Shown in pieces: positions 10,320-19,600 of a stretch of DNA of 38,105 nucleotides (its first letter is position 1; each line of letters starts with the position of its first letter). The DNA is from Blattamonas nauphoetae (Eukaryota; Preaxostyla; Oxymonadida), in the NCBI GenBank assembly GCA_033064195.1, contig JARBJD010000517.1, positions 1 through 38,105 of the forward strand, in the 5' to 3' direction. The translations under genes were made by a program, and so were the position numbers. A model generated the notes under the pieces. It ran no database searches, was not told the origin of the DNA, and saw only the letters and a program-made list of their open reading frames with translations.

Positions 10320-11770
10320 ACATTCACTACGTTTAAAAACCTTTCAATACTTGAAATGAAACCGAATCAGAATTGTGTGAAGATCCTCACCCAATTTATC
10401 TCAACTCCCGTGATCGCTCTCGCTGCTCTGTTCACATTCATAGCCTTAATCTCCCTCTCCTCATGTCTGCCACTGACCCAATGTCTATTGTTCTCGATCA
10501 TCTCTTCATCTTTCATTGACAGAGATTCTCCCACTTTTACTTCAGGCGGTTGTGTGCGTGTCGCTCGACCTTCTATTAACCATAAATCGTCGTTCAGCTT
10601 CAAGGTTTGAGAGTTGTGATCTCAGTTCATCGATATTTATCTTCAGGAGAGACGCTTCACTTGAATTTGGACGTCGATCCATTTGTCGCTTTTATCAGTG
10701 GGTATGTGCCGAATCAAGATTGAGCCAATCCTTCTCTCTTGAATTGGTGAACATTATGTATTCACTTTCTCTTTCTTTCGAATATGTGTCTCTTCCATGC
10801 TGAACTCTCTCTCTCGTCTGATCTTCATTCCGTGTCACTGTTTTTCTGTACATTCATTAAGATTCTGTAATACTCCACTCAATGCACTTCAATCTCGCGA
10901 ACACCGTCTCCTCTCCAACCATTTACCGTCCTCAATGTCAGTGTCGGCAAAGACAAAGCACTGCTCCTAAATCTTTGTCATACCAGTCACAAACGATCAT
11001 CCTCCACTGCTCGCAGAAGTTGTGCAAGGCGTCCTAATCCACGTTCTGATGTTAAAGTTAGATCCGCATCTTGTTCAAACAATTAGCGACAAATCTGGAT
11101 ATGATGAGCGACAAAACGGCTGGAAGCACTCAAAGCGAAGAAAAAGGGATGAAACATCGAAAAATCGGAGAGGTCGCTCACAAAGGAGCAGACAAAGGTG
11201 GATCAGACGATCTTTCGTTTTGGAGGGCTTTTGTCACATTTCATCAAGAATGTGAAAGTATTGACAGATGTTTGATCATTCGCTATCATCCTTTCAGTTC
11301 GTTTCTCTTATCAGAACAGTAAATCAAGAGAATGAGCATGATCAGTCACCCACACGCAATGTGGACAATTAGCACCAATTTGTGGCAAAGGAACGAGAAA
11401 GAAAGTCAAATCGAATGCAATATCAACGAGATCGTTCTCTTGTCAGTCCATTACACTCTCCACCTCCTAATTCATCGCAATATTCGCTCTTTTCTCCTCA
11501 TCCACGCTTCCCTTCACATATCCCGCTACTCGCACCAACGCTCTCTGTGAGGACGAAGAGATTGTGGTGTGAGGCCGAAGACAACGACTGTGTGCAGACA
11601 AGCGAAATGGCACAATCAAAATCGGAGATCGTTGCGAGGAGTGCTTGGTAGAGCGAGCAGTGGTTGGATGGGGGAGAGTTCTCGTGATTTGAAGGATGGT
11701 GTCGGTTGAAAGAGTGCCGAAAACGATGTCAGCTTGTTCCTGTGTGAGGAAGAGGTGAAAAAGAGATGAA
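10320..11770. other. MULE interior without a recognised gene
   Basis: Mixed-composition DNA with several overlapping short open frames on both strands and none of recognisable family. An intron-like gap of 42 bases (GTTTGAG to TTTATCTTCAG, about 10606-10647) joins open stretches on the plus strand. On the minus strand an open stretch (about 11467-11750) follows a CCTCACACAG acceptor-like site. These look like fragments of spliced host genes captured by the transposon, which is inference. Confidence 0.35.
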
Positions 11771-11771
11771 A

Positions 11772-12096
11772 TCATGTGTATGATGAGATGTTCAAACCGA
11801 GACGTGTGAATGCTGGCATTTCGACAGTATTCGAATGATATTGCCTTTTTGCTGCTCTATCGGCAGTTTCTGTGAGATAATCAAACAAAACAGGGCAGAC
11901 ACTGATTGTATCCGGCAGAGAACGGCCAGGGCGTGTCTGAGGAGTGTAGAGCAGTTCTTTTGCCTCTTCACCCAAAATATCTTCAATCTACAGAAGATTG
12001 AAGAAGTGATGAAATGAACAGAAAAGCACATACCTGGTGAAGACACGGCGAGTCAGTGAAGCCACGGCTGAGACAGATTCCTTCCTTTCTGCCCAT
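11772..12096 (-). CDS. Candidate two-exon cargo gene inside the MULE
   Basis: On the minus strand an ATG at 12096, right at the inner edge of the right inverted repeat, opens about 21 codons ending at CAG. A 44-base intron-like gap (GTATGTGC to CTTCTGTAG, about 12031-11988) follows. After it, 71 in-frame codons run to a stop at 11772. The second part (ILGEEAKELLY, PGRSLPD, VCPVLFDYLTETADRAAKR) has well-mixed, protein-like composition, unlike shadow frames. No family was recognised. The phase is kept across the gap and both splice sites fit the consensus, but no transcript evidence exists and it could be a captured fragment. Confidence 0.35.
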
Positions 12097-12254
12097 CCTT
12101 GTGTTGTATGACATTCTTCCCCTGTGGCCCGAGATTTTCCCCTGTGATTGAGATTTTCTCCTGTGATTGAGATTTTCCCCTGTGTTCGAGATTCTCCCCT
12201 GTGATTGAGATACTCCCCTGGGATCGAGTTTTTCCCCTGAAAATTGAGACACCC
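12095..12254 (-). repeat. Right inverted repeat of the MULE
   Basis: 160 bases complementary to 10040-10180, with one extra 19-base tandem unit (a CTCAATCACAGGAGAAAAT variant). The outermost bases on the minus strand read GGGTGTCTCAATTTTCAGGG. Confidence 0.85.
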
Positions 12255-12450
12255 CGAAGCCTCTAGCGAGACCATCTCCATCTTCGATCCTCTATTATCT
12301 ACACCAGCTTTGCTCCTATCCTCGATGATGACGTTGTTGGTGATTGATGTTGGTACTGAAGAAGAACTTGTGTGTTTCGTAAATTGACAACTTAGAATTG
12401 GTTGCATCACTTTCTATAAAAATAAAAAATCCATATTAATGTTTTTAAAT

Positions 12451-13413
12451 TCACATTTCTGCTCGATCGATAGCTCCCATTCCAGAACTGTCCAACTGTG
12501 CGAATCGATAATATCCAGGCATTTCAGATTGGTATCCACTGATATCATCATCTGCGACTGTTTTAAATGCTTTGGCTTTCAGTTTATTAACTTCTGTTGA
12601 TATGTGAGTTGAATAGCGAGTACAGTATTCCGATAAATACGTTGTATCTTGAGTGATCATTTGGAGAAACACTGGATAAATCTGATCTTTGAAGGCTTTC
12701 TTTTGTTTCATACTGGGATTGTAGTCCTGAACATGATCATGAAGCCATTGATCCCACATCAGTGATGCAATCTGTGATTGAATTGAATTGAACACCATAT
12801 TGTCTAACACATTCTTGCTGGGATCAGCTGGATTGCTTCGATTTGCACGAGTTATTCCCAATGTGTCTGTCATGTGTTCACCAACAGCTCTCTTCATTAT
12901 TGCATATGGTTGTTGAGATCGTTTGGTCTTCATCTCTTCATAGCTGATGTCTCGATAATTGGTTGGCAAATCGTATGTTCCATTTTTGAGGAAATTCCGA
13001 TGGACAGCTTTGATTCTCCTTCCATTCTCTTGATTGAATGATGTGTATGGTTTCTGTCTTCGCATGTCTGGAGTTGGATTCATTGCATAGTATGTCTCTT
13101 TGACTGGTCTACTGTTGTATGGAGTTAGCATGGCACCATTGACTGCAATCAAATCTCCAGTATCATTATCGTAGACCATCACATCAGGAACTTGTCCATA
13201 TTGTTCTACTTTCGCAGTCCAATTTCGTCCAGTTCTCGTAATATACTCTCGAGCTGATGGATAACTACTGAGGGCATCGTTCCATCTGGTTTGAATATCA
13301 TCGTCAGCAAAGATTCGTTTCAATGCTGCTTGAGTCTCCGGTCCGTATCTCATTCTTGGTTTCTTCGCTTGTGCTTTTCTTTGTGGTTGAACGTACACTA
13401 TCTTTTGTGACAT
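12451..13413 (-). CDS. Unknown conserved Polinton protein (320 residues)
   Basis: Open throughout, and its counterpart at 37312 in the right copy is nearly identical in the visible part. The N-terminus is basic (KAQAKKPRMRYGPETQAAL). The middle carries DVMVYDNDTGDLIAVNGAML, a two-strand beta hairpin-like segment, then P-Y-T-S-F-N-Q-E-N-G-R-R. The C-terminal half is helical with conserved W and H (MWDQWLHDHVQDYNP). I do not recognise the family. It is divergently transcribed from the ATPase across a 61-base gap in both copies, so a role in assembly or packaging is a reasonable guess. The start at 13413 lies 10 bases after the TTTTATTTTGTATGAAAA box. Confidence 0.65.
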   Translation of the reverse strand: MSQKIVYVQPQRKAQAKKPRMRYGPETQAALKRIFADDDIQTRWNDALSSYPSAREYITRTGRNWTAKVEQYGQVPDVMVYDNDTGDLIAVNGAMLTPYNSRPVKETYYAMNPTPDMRRQKPYTSFNQENGRRIKAVHRNFLKNGTYDLPTNYRDISYEEMKTKRSQQPYAIMKRAVGEHMTDTLGITRANRSNPADPSKNVLDNMVFNSIQSQIASLMWDQWLHDHVQDYNPSMKQKKAFKDQIYPVFLQMITQDTTYLSEYCTRYSTHISTEVNKLKAKAFKTVADDDISGYQSEMPGYYRFAQLDSSGMGAIDRAEM

Positions 13414-13474
13414 TGTGTGTTTTCATACAAAATAAAAAAACCAAAAGTATATTTTAATTAGAGTTAAATCACAA
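13414..13474. promoter_or_regulatory. Bidirectional promoter between the 320-residue gene and the ATPase
   Basis: 61 bases separate the divergent starts. On the minus side is TTTTTATTTTGTATG. On the plus side is AAAAGTATATTTTAATTAGAG, then AAATCACAAATG. The same arrangement and length recurs at 37251-37311. Confidence 0.6.
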
Positions 13475-14356
13475 ATGAACAAATCGAATATGGCTAAACC
13501 AGAGGTTTCGCGTAGGGTGGAACCCTTGTCTCTAACAGCATACGTGAATGCTAAATTGAGTGAAGCATCAAATCGGAATGTTTCTCATGAAGTTCAATCA
13601 CAAATACATCCAGATCTGAATTTCAATCGCAATAGTGTGAATGTCCTCGTTGGTAACAGAGGAAGTGGAAAAACATTTAATGCTCTTCGAGAAGTTGCCA
13701 AACTCCAAAATGTTCAGGTCAGAAATGAACTGTTTCACCTCTTTGTCTTCGTCACTGATAAGAATATTGATCCAACCTTCGACAAATTCAAACCAATACT
13801 GAACGTTCCATATGTGAAAGTCAAATACGATGATGCACTTCCATTTCTGTTGGAACTCTCTGAATCAAAAGCAGCGTATGAAGAGATTATTGACAATCAA
13901 TGGCAGAATAGAATCACTGATGAATGCAGAGAGGATCTCTTTGACTCACTTTACATTGATGACTTCTCAGTCAAGAATCTCCAAACGATTATACTTCTTG
14001 ATGACTGTCGTAGGATCCTAGGTGAACGAAGAGCATCCAAAAATAGAATGACAATGATGGACTTGTTACTGGAGAATCGACAACCGAAATTCACATTCTT
14101 TCTGACTATGCATGAGCTGTTCAGTTTGTCAGCAGATATGAAGTCAAACATTGATTCGATGTGGATCTTTGGAGGATTCAACAAAGAACGAATCAGTCGA
14201 GTCTATCCTCAGTTGAACTCACCAATTGACATTCGACAATTCTGGAATGTCTACCAAAGGAAACAAAAATGTGAAGCAATCATTCTTCGATACAACACAG
14301 ATGGAGTAGCACTGACTGAGATCAACAAAGATGGACTAATCAGAAGGGTCTGTTAA
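13475..14356 (+). CDS. FtsK/HerA-type genome-packaging ATPase
   Basis: 293 residues with a Walker A motif (VLVGNRGSGKT, about residues 57-67), a Walker B motif (TIILLDD, about 170-176) and a downstream polar stretch (FTFFLTMHELFSLSADMKSN) matching the sensor region of A32-like packaging ATPases. In Polintons, virophages and large DNA viruses this enzyme pumps the genome into the capsid. It lies on the opposite strand from its neighbours. It is divergent from the 320-residue gene and overlaps the 3' end of the coiled-coil gene by 21 bases. Compared with the right copy it has 12 extra residues near the N-terminus (13490-13525), which contain a variant of the micro-repeat. Otherwise the two proteins are nearly identical. 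Confidence 0.85.
   Translation: MNKSNMAKPEVSRRVEPLSLTAYVNAKLSEASNRNVSHEVQSQIHPDLNFNRNSVNVLVGNRGSGKTFNALREVAKLQNVQVRNELFHLFVFVTDKNIDPTFDKFKPILNVPYVKVKYDDALPFLLELSESKAAYEEIIDNQWQNRITDECREDLFDSLYIDDFSVKNLQTIILLDDCRRILGERRASKNRMTMMDLLLENRQPKFTFFLTMHELFSLSADMKSNIDSMWIFGGFNKERISRVYPQLNSPIDIRQFWNVYQRKQKCEAIILRYNTDGVALTEINKDGLIRRVC
13490..13525 (+). repeat. 36-base in-frame insertion related to the micro-repeat
   Basis: Absent from the ATPase of the right copy. It contains AGAGGTTTCG and ends in GGAACCC, resembling AGAGGCTTCGAACCC with extra bases between. It encodes MAKPEVSRRVEP and keeps the frame. Confidence 0.5.
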
Positions 14357-14662
14357 TTCTTGGATAAGGTTACCAATTGAGTCAGTCAGCGCTCGAATTG
14401 ATTCTTCGATGTCTGATAATCTCTGATCAATCGATAGTGAATTAGGTGAAGTGGAAGCATCGACATATCGTTTCCTCAGTGCAATCTCACCTCTTATTTT
14501 TGTTATTCTGTATCCATCAATTTGAATCATCCTATTCAGTTTCTGAGTTGTGTACTCATTCAGTTCTTTTCTATTCTTCTCCAAGTATCTCTGAAAGTCG
14601 TGGATGTTTGTGAACTCTTTCTGCTCAGGATCAAACGGTTCTAATATTTTCAGTGATGACAT
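14336..14662 (-). CDS. Small coiled-coil-like protein
   Basis: 108 residues, open throughout. It is charged and mainly helical (FQRYLEKNRKELNEYTTQKL, then RLSDIEESIRALTDSIGNL), with a heptad-like C-terminal helix suggesting oligomerisation. The counterpart at 36066 is nearly identical except for 11 extra residues in the C-terminal helix. It converges on the ATPase and overlaps it by 21 bases, which is conserved in both copies. The start follows ATTTTTATTTCACTGAAATG. The function is unknown. Its fixed place between integrase and ATPase might indicate a packaging or integration accessory, which is a guess. Confidence 0.6.
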   Translation of the reverse strand: MSSLKILEPFDPEQKEFTNIHDFQRYLEKNRKELNEYTTQKLNRMIQIDGYRITKIRGEIALRKRYVDASTSPNSLSIDQRLSDIEESIRALTDSIGNLIQELTDPSD

Positions 14663-14728
14663 TTCAGTGAAATAAAAATATCTGAAACAATTTTGAAAAC
14701 GAACAAAGTTCTCAGATCGAAGATCGCA

Positions 14729-16651
14729 CTACGCGAGACCGAATTCAGCAATGAACTCTGGAGTTAAGTCGTCAATAGAGTCTGCATGGAACTTTGTGTG
14801 TTGGATTGGAACGTAGACAACTTTTGACAGACACGTCAGTCCATTCAGTAGTGTAGCTACCACATTCCCGTGCTTGTATTCGATGAATTTCCCCACGAAT
14901 TGAAACTGCCTTCTCTTCTTCTGAAACTTGGCAACAGTCTTGTCCAGATCAAGATGAATCAGTAGAATGTTTCCTGGTTTGTATTTCCATAACATCTGTG
15001 TTGTCTGTTGCTTTTGGATGTTCTTTAATTGCTCTTCACAACTGGAGATATACAGTGCTTCGATTTCACGATTGTTTTGTGCTTGCTCTGGTGTGAACTT
15101 GTTCCAGTACGCTCGATGTGGAGTCATGTTGTAGTATTCTACCATCTGATTCATCATTGAATGATTTGCCATTTGTGTTGCATTGTCTTGGAATCCATCT
15201 CTGATTGTTCTGATCACTCGATCGACAATTCTATTGTGATTTGTGAATGGTGAGCTTCTGAAATATGTACTGACTTTCTGTTCCTTGAAAAACTCTGATG
15301 CTTCTCCACTTGTCCATGCAGCTTCTCCATCACCACGAATGTTGTTGACATGAACTCCACGATGATTAATCAGATCATTGATTGCAGTCTTGACTTTGCT
15401 CCATGATTTATCCAGAACAGGAATGACCACCAGGTATTTAGTGTTGATGTTGATGGCGAAGAGGTAAATCTGAAGGACTGTTTTCGACGTTGGTGATTGA
15501 ATGAAAACGAGATCAATTTCCCATGATCCGAACTTGGGAGAAAAGTATGGTCGATCACAATTCTGTGGAACCTTTCTGTCTGATGTCTTCTGTGGATCAC
15601 CAGTAATTGCTTTGGACATGAACTGCATTTTTGATCGAAATGGATATACAATTTTTTCCGTTGTTTTAGGAATCATTGGTGGATCAATCATCAATGTGTC
15701 ACCTCCTTGTTCCCTCTGGATTTTCCTCGGATGTGCAGCACTCCATCTGTGATCAAATTCCTCATACCAATCCTGAAATGATCTTCCTCCAAATGGGATT
15801 TGTTTTGTGTGAGTCAGAATGAAGTCAAGATCTTCGTTCGCAATCTTTCTGTTTATCGAGGCTCGAACGAATGTGTCTCTGTTCATTTTATTGGCATCCA
15901 GAATGTGTGATGTAATAAAGTGTTCCATCTGCTTTTGATTTTTCATTATTGAGTTCTCAGCTTTGATCTGTTCATCTTCTGAATCGTTTCTCTGTTGATG
16001 ATCAAACAATCCTTTCATTTGTGCCAACTTTTTGAGCACTTGCTGTGTCGTCGGTTCGTAGTGTCTGATCTCTCTCACAGGGTGTTTGGACGCAGTTGTT
16101 CTGATTGACATTGGTGGATTGAGAATTATGTCATCATCGTCCTCCTCTTTAAATTTCCTCTCCTTCATTGGATATTCATATTCAAACCCCATTGATTTCA
16201 AGTTTCTCATCTGTCCAGGAATAACTAGGTCTTCAGGCGATTCAATTACTATTGGTCTTTGCACTGGAATTGGTATTGGTCTTGCCTCTGCAGGGCTTCG
16301 AATCCGTGGTAAAATTTTCACTCCCTGATTCACCTCATGATGATAAAATTGATATGCTTCGAATGCAAGTTTAGCAGTGCTATCCCGAATACGAACTCCT
16401 AGGAAGTTGCTTACAAATTGTTGAACTACTCTTCTTCCATCAGGTAGTGATAATTCAGGAGATAAACCTCCATTGAACCAATCCTCGAAGTACGTTTCAT
16501 CATTTCCATCAAAAGGTCCATTAGAATCAGCGCCATGATAGACAGGTAAAACGTTAGTTAAAGTCCATTTCTTTTCGACTATTTCGTTTTTGGAATGCTG
16601 TGTACACCGAAGTAACCTATTCACTAAAGTATTAATCTGTCGCGTATTCAT
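14729..16651 (-). CDS. Polinton integrase (rve-type)
   Basis: 640 residues, open throughout. The catalytic rve core lies at about residues 365-500: the first acidic strand GSWEIDLVF, the second acidic position in NNIRGDGEAAW about 65 residues on, and a HNRIVDRVIRTIRDGF helix at the third. YNMTPHRAYWNKFTPEQA follows, as in retroviral and Polinton integrases. A C-terminal SH3-like barrel starts near KPGNILLIHLDLD and includes FVGKFIEYKHGNVVATLL. The N-terminal 130 residues differ strongly from the right copy, while the rest is nearly identical. It inserts the element into host DNA. The start follows TTTATTTTTGTATAAATG. Confidence 0.85.
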   Translation of the reverse strand: MNTRQINTLVNRLLRCTQHSKNEIVEKKWTLTNVLPVYHGADSNGPFDGNDETYFEDWFNGGLSPELSLPDGRRVVQQFVSNFLGVRIRDSTAKLAFEAYQFYHHEVNQGVKILPRIRSPAEARPIPIPVQRPIVIESPEDLVIPGQMRNLKSMGFEYEYPMKERKFKEEDDDDIILNPPMSIRTTASKHPVREIRHYEPTTQQVLKKLAQMKGLFDHQQRNDSEDEQIKAENSIMKNQKQMEHFITSHILDANKMNRDTFVRASINRKIANEDLDFILTHTKQIPFGGRSFQDWYEEFDHRWSAAHPRKIQREQGGDTLMIDPPMIPKTTEKIVYPFRSKMQFMSKAITGDPQKTSDRKVPQNCDRPYFSPKFGSWEIDLVFIQSPTSKTVLQIYLFAININTKYLVVIPVLDKSWSKVKTAINDLINHRGVHVNNIRGDGEAAWTSGEASEFFKEQKVSTYFRSSPFTNHNRIVDRVIRTIRDGFQDNATQMANHSMMNQMVEYYNMTPHRAYWNKFTPEQAQNNREIEALYISSCEEQLKNIQKQQTTQMLWKYKPGNILLIHLDLDKTVAKFQKKRRQFQFVGKFIEYKHGNVVATLLNGLTCLSKVVYVPIQHTKFHADSIDDLTPEFIAEFGLA

Positions 16652-16674
16652 TTATACAAAAATAAAGTTTGTGT

Positions 16675-19600
16675 TTATTCAATTATAAAATCAGTAGCTT
16701 TCAGTCCATGAATGAATGGAGGACACGATTCATTTTCAAGTACGATTGCTTTCAGATGGATTCCACTGAGACTGAGTTTCTGTTGTTGTATTTTCGCTAT
16801 TTCAAATCCATTGGTGTCCTCTTCACTCACGACTCTTCTCGTCTGAAAGTTCAGTGTTGTAGTCACAGTTTTCTCTCCATTAAGACATTTCACATAATCG
16901 TCACTTGTGATATTTGTTTTCTTTAGAGACACTCCTTTGATCTTACATTTCTCATCGAGAGAGTAACACTTTGGTGCAAGACAGATCATCTGTTCACCTT
17001 CCTTTTCAATTGCTAATCCCAACAACTTCTTCTCATCATCAACTCCCTTTTCAGGATTGGGGAACCATTCGTATTTGTGAGCATCATAGAATTCTTTGTC
17101 AGCAATCACGTGTTCAAATTGTTGATGAATACCAGCATTCGGATCTCCACTAATCGCCCAATAACCAGAGTCAGTATCTCCCTCACAGAAGTGAATCTTG
17201 TTCATATCTAGACACTTGTACATGAAATTGTAGATGAAATTCAGATACCAGAACTTGGCATTGTCGAGTGTGAATACTGCTTCTTGCAGACATGTTTTGC
17301 ATGATGCTTTCTCTCTGTCTTCGATCACGATGTAGTTGTCCTCATTGATCTCTCTTGTCGCTACAAATCCTTTCATCATTTGCTTCAAGTATGTTCTCTT
17401 CTCATTGCAGATTGTGATTGAGTTGTACTTCTCAGTGTTCATTCCATCATATCCGTAACTCCTATTCAAGTTGGTCTTGCAGAACTGTTCTTTTCCTTTG
17501 TTTCCAACCTTCATTGCTTCTATTCGATCATTCATGAATGATGTCACAAATGGTTCAAATCCTGCATGTCTCGAGAACACTATCACACTCTTAATGTCAT
17601 CAATAATGAAGTGGCAATAGTCGATGAGGAACCACAGATAGTATGTCGAAAAGAACATATACTGATCGTGTGTGCTCAAGAGTTGGGTCAGCTTTCTTTG
17701 TTTGTCATCAGTCTTCAATCCATGTTTCTTCATCAGTGAGTATGTCTTCTCTCCAATGTTTTCTTCTGTCGTATTGATAACAATGTTTCTGAAGATTGGT
17801 GGGAAATTTATGAACTCATTAATGTACTTTTCATCGATGTGTCCTTTCAGTTCTGCAACGAACAATGTCTTCTGATTTTTGTCTTCGATAATCTTACGGC
17901 ATTCTTTATCTCCTGTTGCGGTGAATAAGCATCGTCCTGGCATGTACATTCTGTGATTAGTGTACGGATTGTTCTTGTTCTTGATTGATGAGAAAGCACT
18001 TGGATAGAGGGAATTAAAGTCAACACCACAGACGTGAGTCATTTTATGTTCTGTATCAGTGGAGACAACTTTTCCATCTTCATATGTGAAGTGATTGATT
18101 GGTGTCACGTCTTTAATGTTCTGTCGATGTTGAACATTCGATAATCCACCAGTCACAGCTGCTCTGAGTTTGTGATATGTTTGCTCGTGTGTCAGAGTCA
18201 TTGGTAGTGATTTCCAGATGCAGTACTTCTTCAGTTGAATTCTCAATCTTGTGAGATGTTCATCATGGTCTGACTTGTAGGTGTTGCAGTAATCACAGCA
18301 GATCTTCACGTTCTCTTTAGAATGTCCTTTTGCATTATCGATTCTATCCAGTGTTGGTCGCACTGCTTGTGAGAAGTGACACTTGCAGATGTAGCACACT
18401 CTCTTGCACTGTTGAACAAACCAATCGTAGTCTGCTTCAGTGACATTTTTGTCAGTACTGCGATGAGCTTTCTGGTCTTGATAAATGTACGATGCAACCT
18501 TGTACTTCCAGTATTGTTTTGTGATTTTTATGTCACCAGATTGGTCCACTCCATTGAAATCATCATCGATATCGAAGTCCTTGTACGCACAGGCATACTT
18601 TATTGCAGAAGCATTTGCTGACAGTGAGAGATTGTGCAACATATCCACTTTGTATTGGAAGTTCAGATCAATGAGATTATCCAATGGTGCAATCATACAT
18701 TCGACATCTCTGATGTTGTAGAATTTCAGATAGTCCCATCTGTTCTTGAATCCTTGCTTGTTCCAATCATCAAGATACAATTGGTAATCAGTGTCAGACA
18801 TTTCACTATTGTTCAGACTGGAGTAGAATTCATATTTGGAGAATGGTTCTTGTTTGCTCAGCACTGTATCGTAGTCTGATGAATCAAATGATTCGTAAGC
18901 AAAGAATGATTTCTGAAGTGTAGTGTTTCCTCCAAAGGCTTTGACTGCATTGTCCAAAGTCATTGGTCCAGTGTATGACATCATGTCAATGAACCGAAGT
19001 ACCTGTTGTGTTTTCTCGTGTCTGATCAGTACTTGTTTGTACTTTGTTGTTGATCCAAGGAAGCTCACCACTTTCCAATCCTTGTCAACGAGATCACGGA
19101 ATATGAGATTGATGTCAAATCTGGAACTGTTGAATCCAATCACACTGACTTCATTTTGTGAAGGAATCTCTGGGTCTTCATATTGATTGTTCTCTCTTAC
19201 TGTCTCAGCATATTTGAAGAGTTCTCTGATCCATTGCTTCACAAAGTCTTTTCCATTTCGAAGATCAAAGTAGATTGATTGAACTCCTGTTTTTGTTTAA
19301 ATTGCTGATGCAACAGAGAGAGGTTTCAAATGTGAGATCAGTTGAGTGTTGTCATCAGAGAATAGATTGTCAAGAATGAGATCTTCCATGGTTTCGAAAT
19401 CGTAAGTGATGTAGTATTGTGTTGGTTTGAATTCGTCTTGTCTCTTGTGTGCCATCAGAAATTCATGAGTCTTGTTGTTAAGAATGTGTGGTACATATGG
19501 CCTTGGCGTTTTATCAAGTGAGATCTTCTTCACATGTTTTCCATCGACTTCTTTGCATTCTTTGAGATGTTTCTCGTAGTAAGCCTTGAAGTGAGAATCT

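Larger units (their letters stand above)
10040..12254. mobile_element. Mutator-like (MULE) DNA transposon, apparently non-autonomous
   Basis: 2215 bases with terminal inverted repeats that begin GGGTRYCTCAATTTTCAGGG. The flanks are exact 9-base target duplications CGAAGCCTC at 10031-10039 and 12255-12263. Long inverted repeats with a 9-base duplication are the signature of Mutator-like elements. The repeats contain tandem units of CTCAATCACAGGGGAAAAT. No MULE transposase (DDE domain, SWIM or zinc-finger motifs) could be recognised in the 1.9 kb interior, which has higher G+C than the Polinton and some intron-like gaps, so it is probably a cargo-carrying non-autonomous copy. The duplication is still exact and the repeats are nearly identical, so the insertion is younger than much of the host element's decay. 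Confidence 0.85.
9557..12407 (-). pseudogene. Unknown Polinton gene interrupted by a Mutator-like element
   Basis: The start is the ATG at 12407, just after a TTTTTATTTTTATAGAAAGTG leader. The N-terminal part is S/T-rich. The C-terminal part, ending at 9557, is helical with several cysteines (for example CLCLNKLPIF) and was not recognised. A 2215-base Mutator-like element at 10040-12254 splits the gene, flanked by the 9-base duplication CGAAGCCTC. The insertion lies inside the micro-repeat (SLEAS and NPPLGRERV are its coding traces). Position next to the small structural genes suggests a virion component, which is inference. Confidence 0.55.

Noticed and set aside
10367-10603. 78-codon minus-strand frame in the MULE as a transposase fragment
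   Set aside because: No DDE, SWIM or zinc-finger pattern is visible. The opposite strand of the same stretch has better intron-like signals.
14729-16651. Retrovirus or LTR retrotransposon, because of the rve-type integrase
   Set aside because: No reverse transcriptase, gag, protease-RT module or LTRs are present. The integrase is accompanied by a protein-primed polymerase, a packaging ATPase and capsid-type genes, which define a Polinton.
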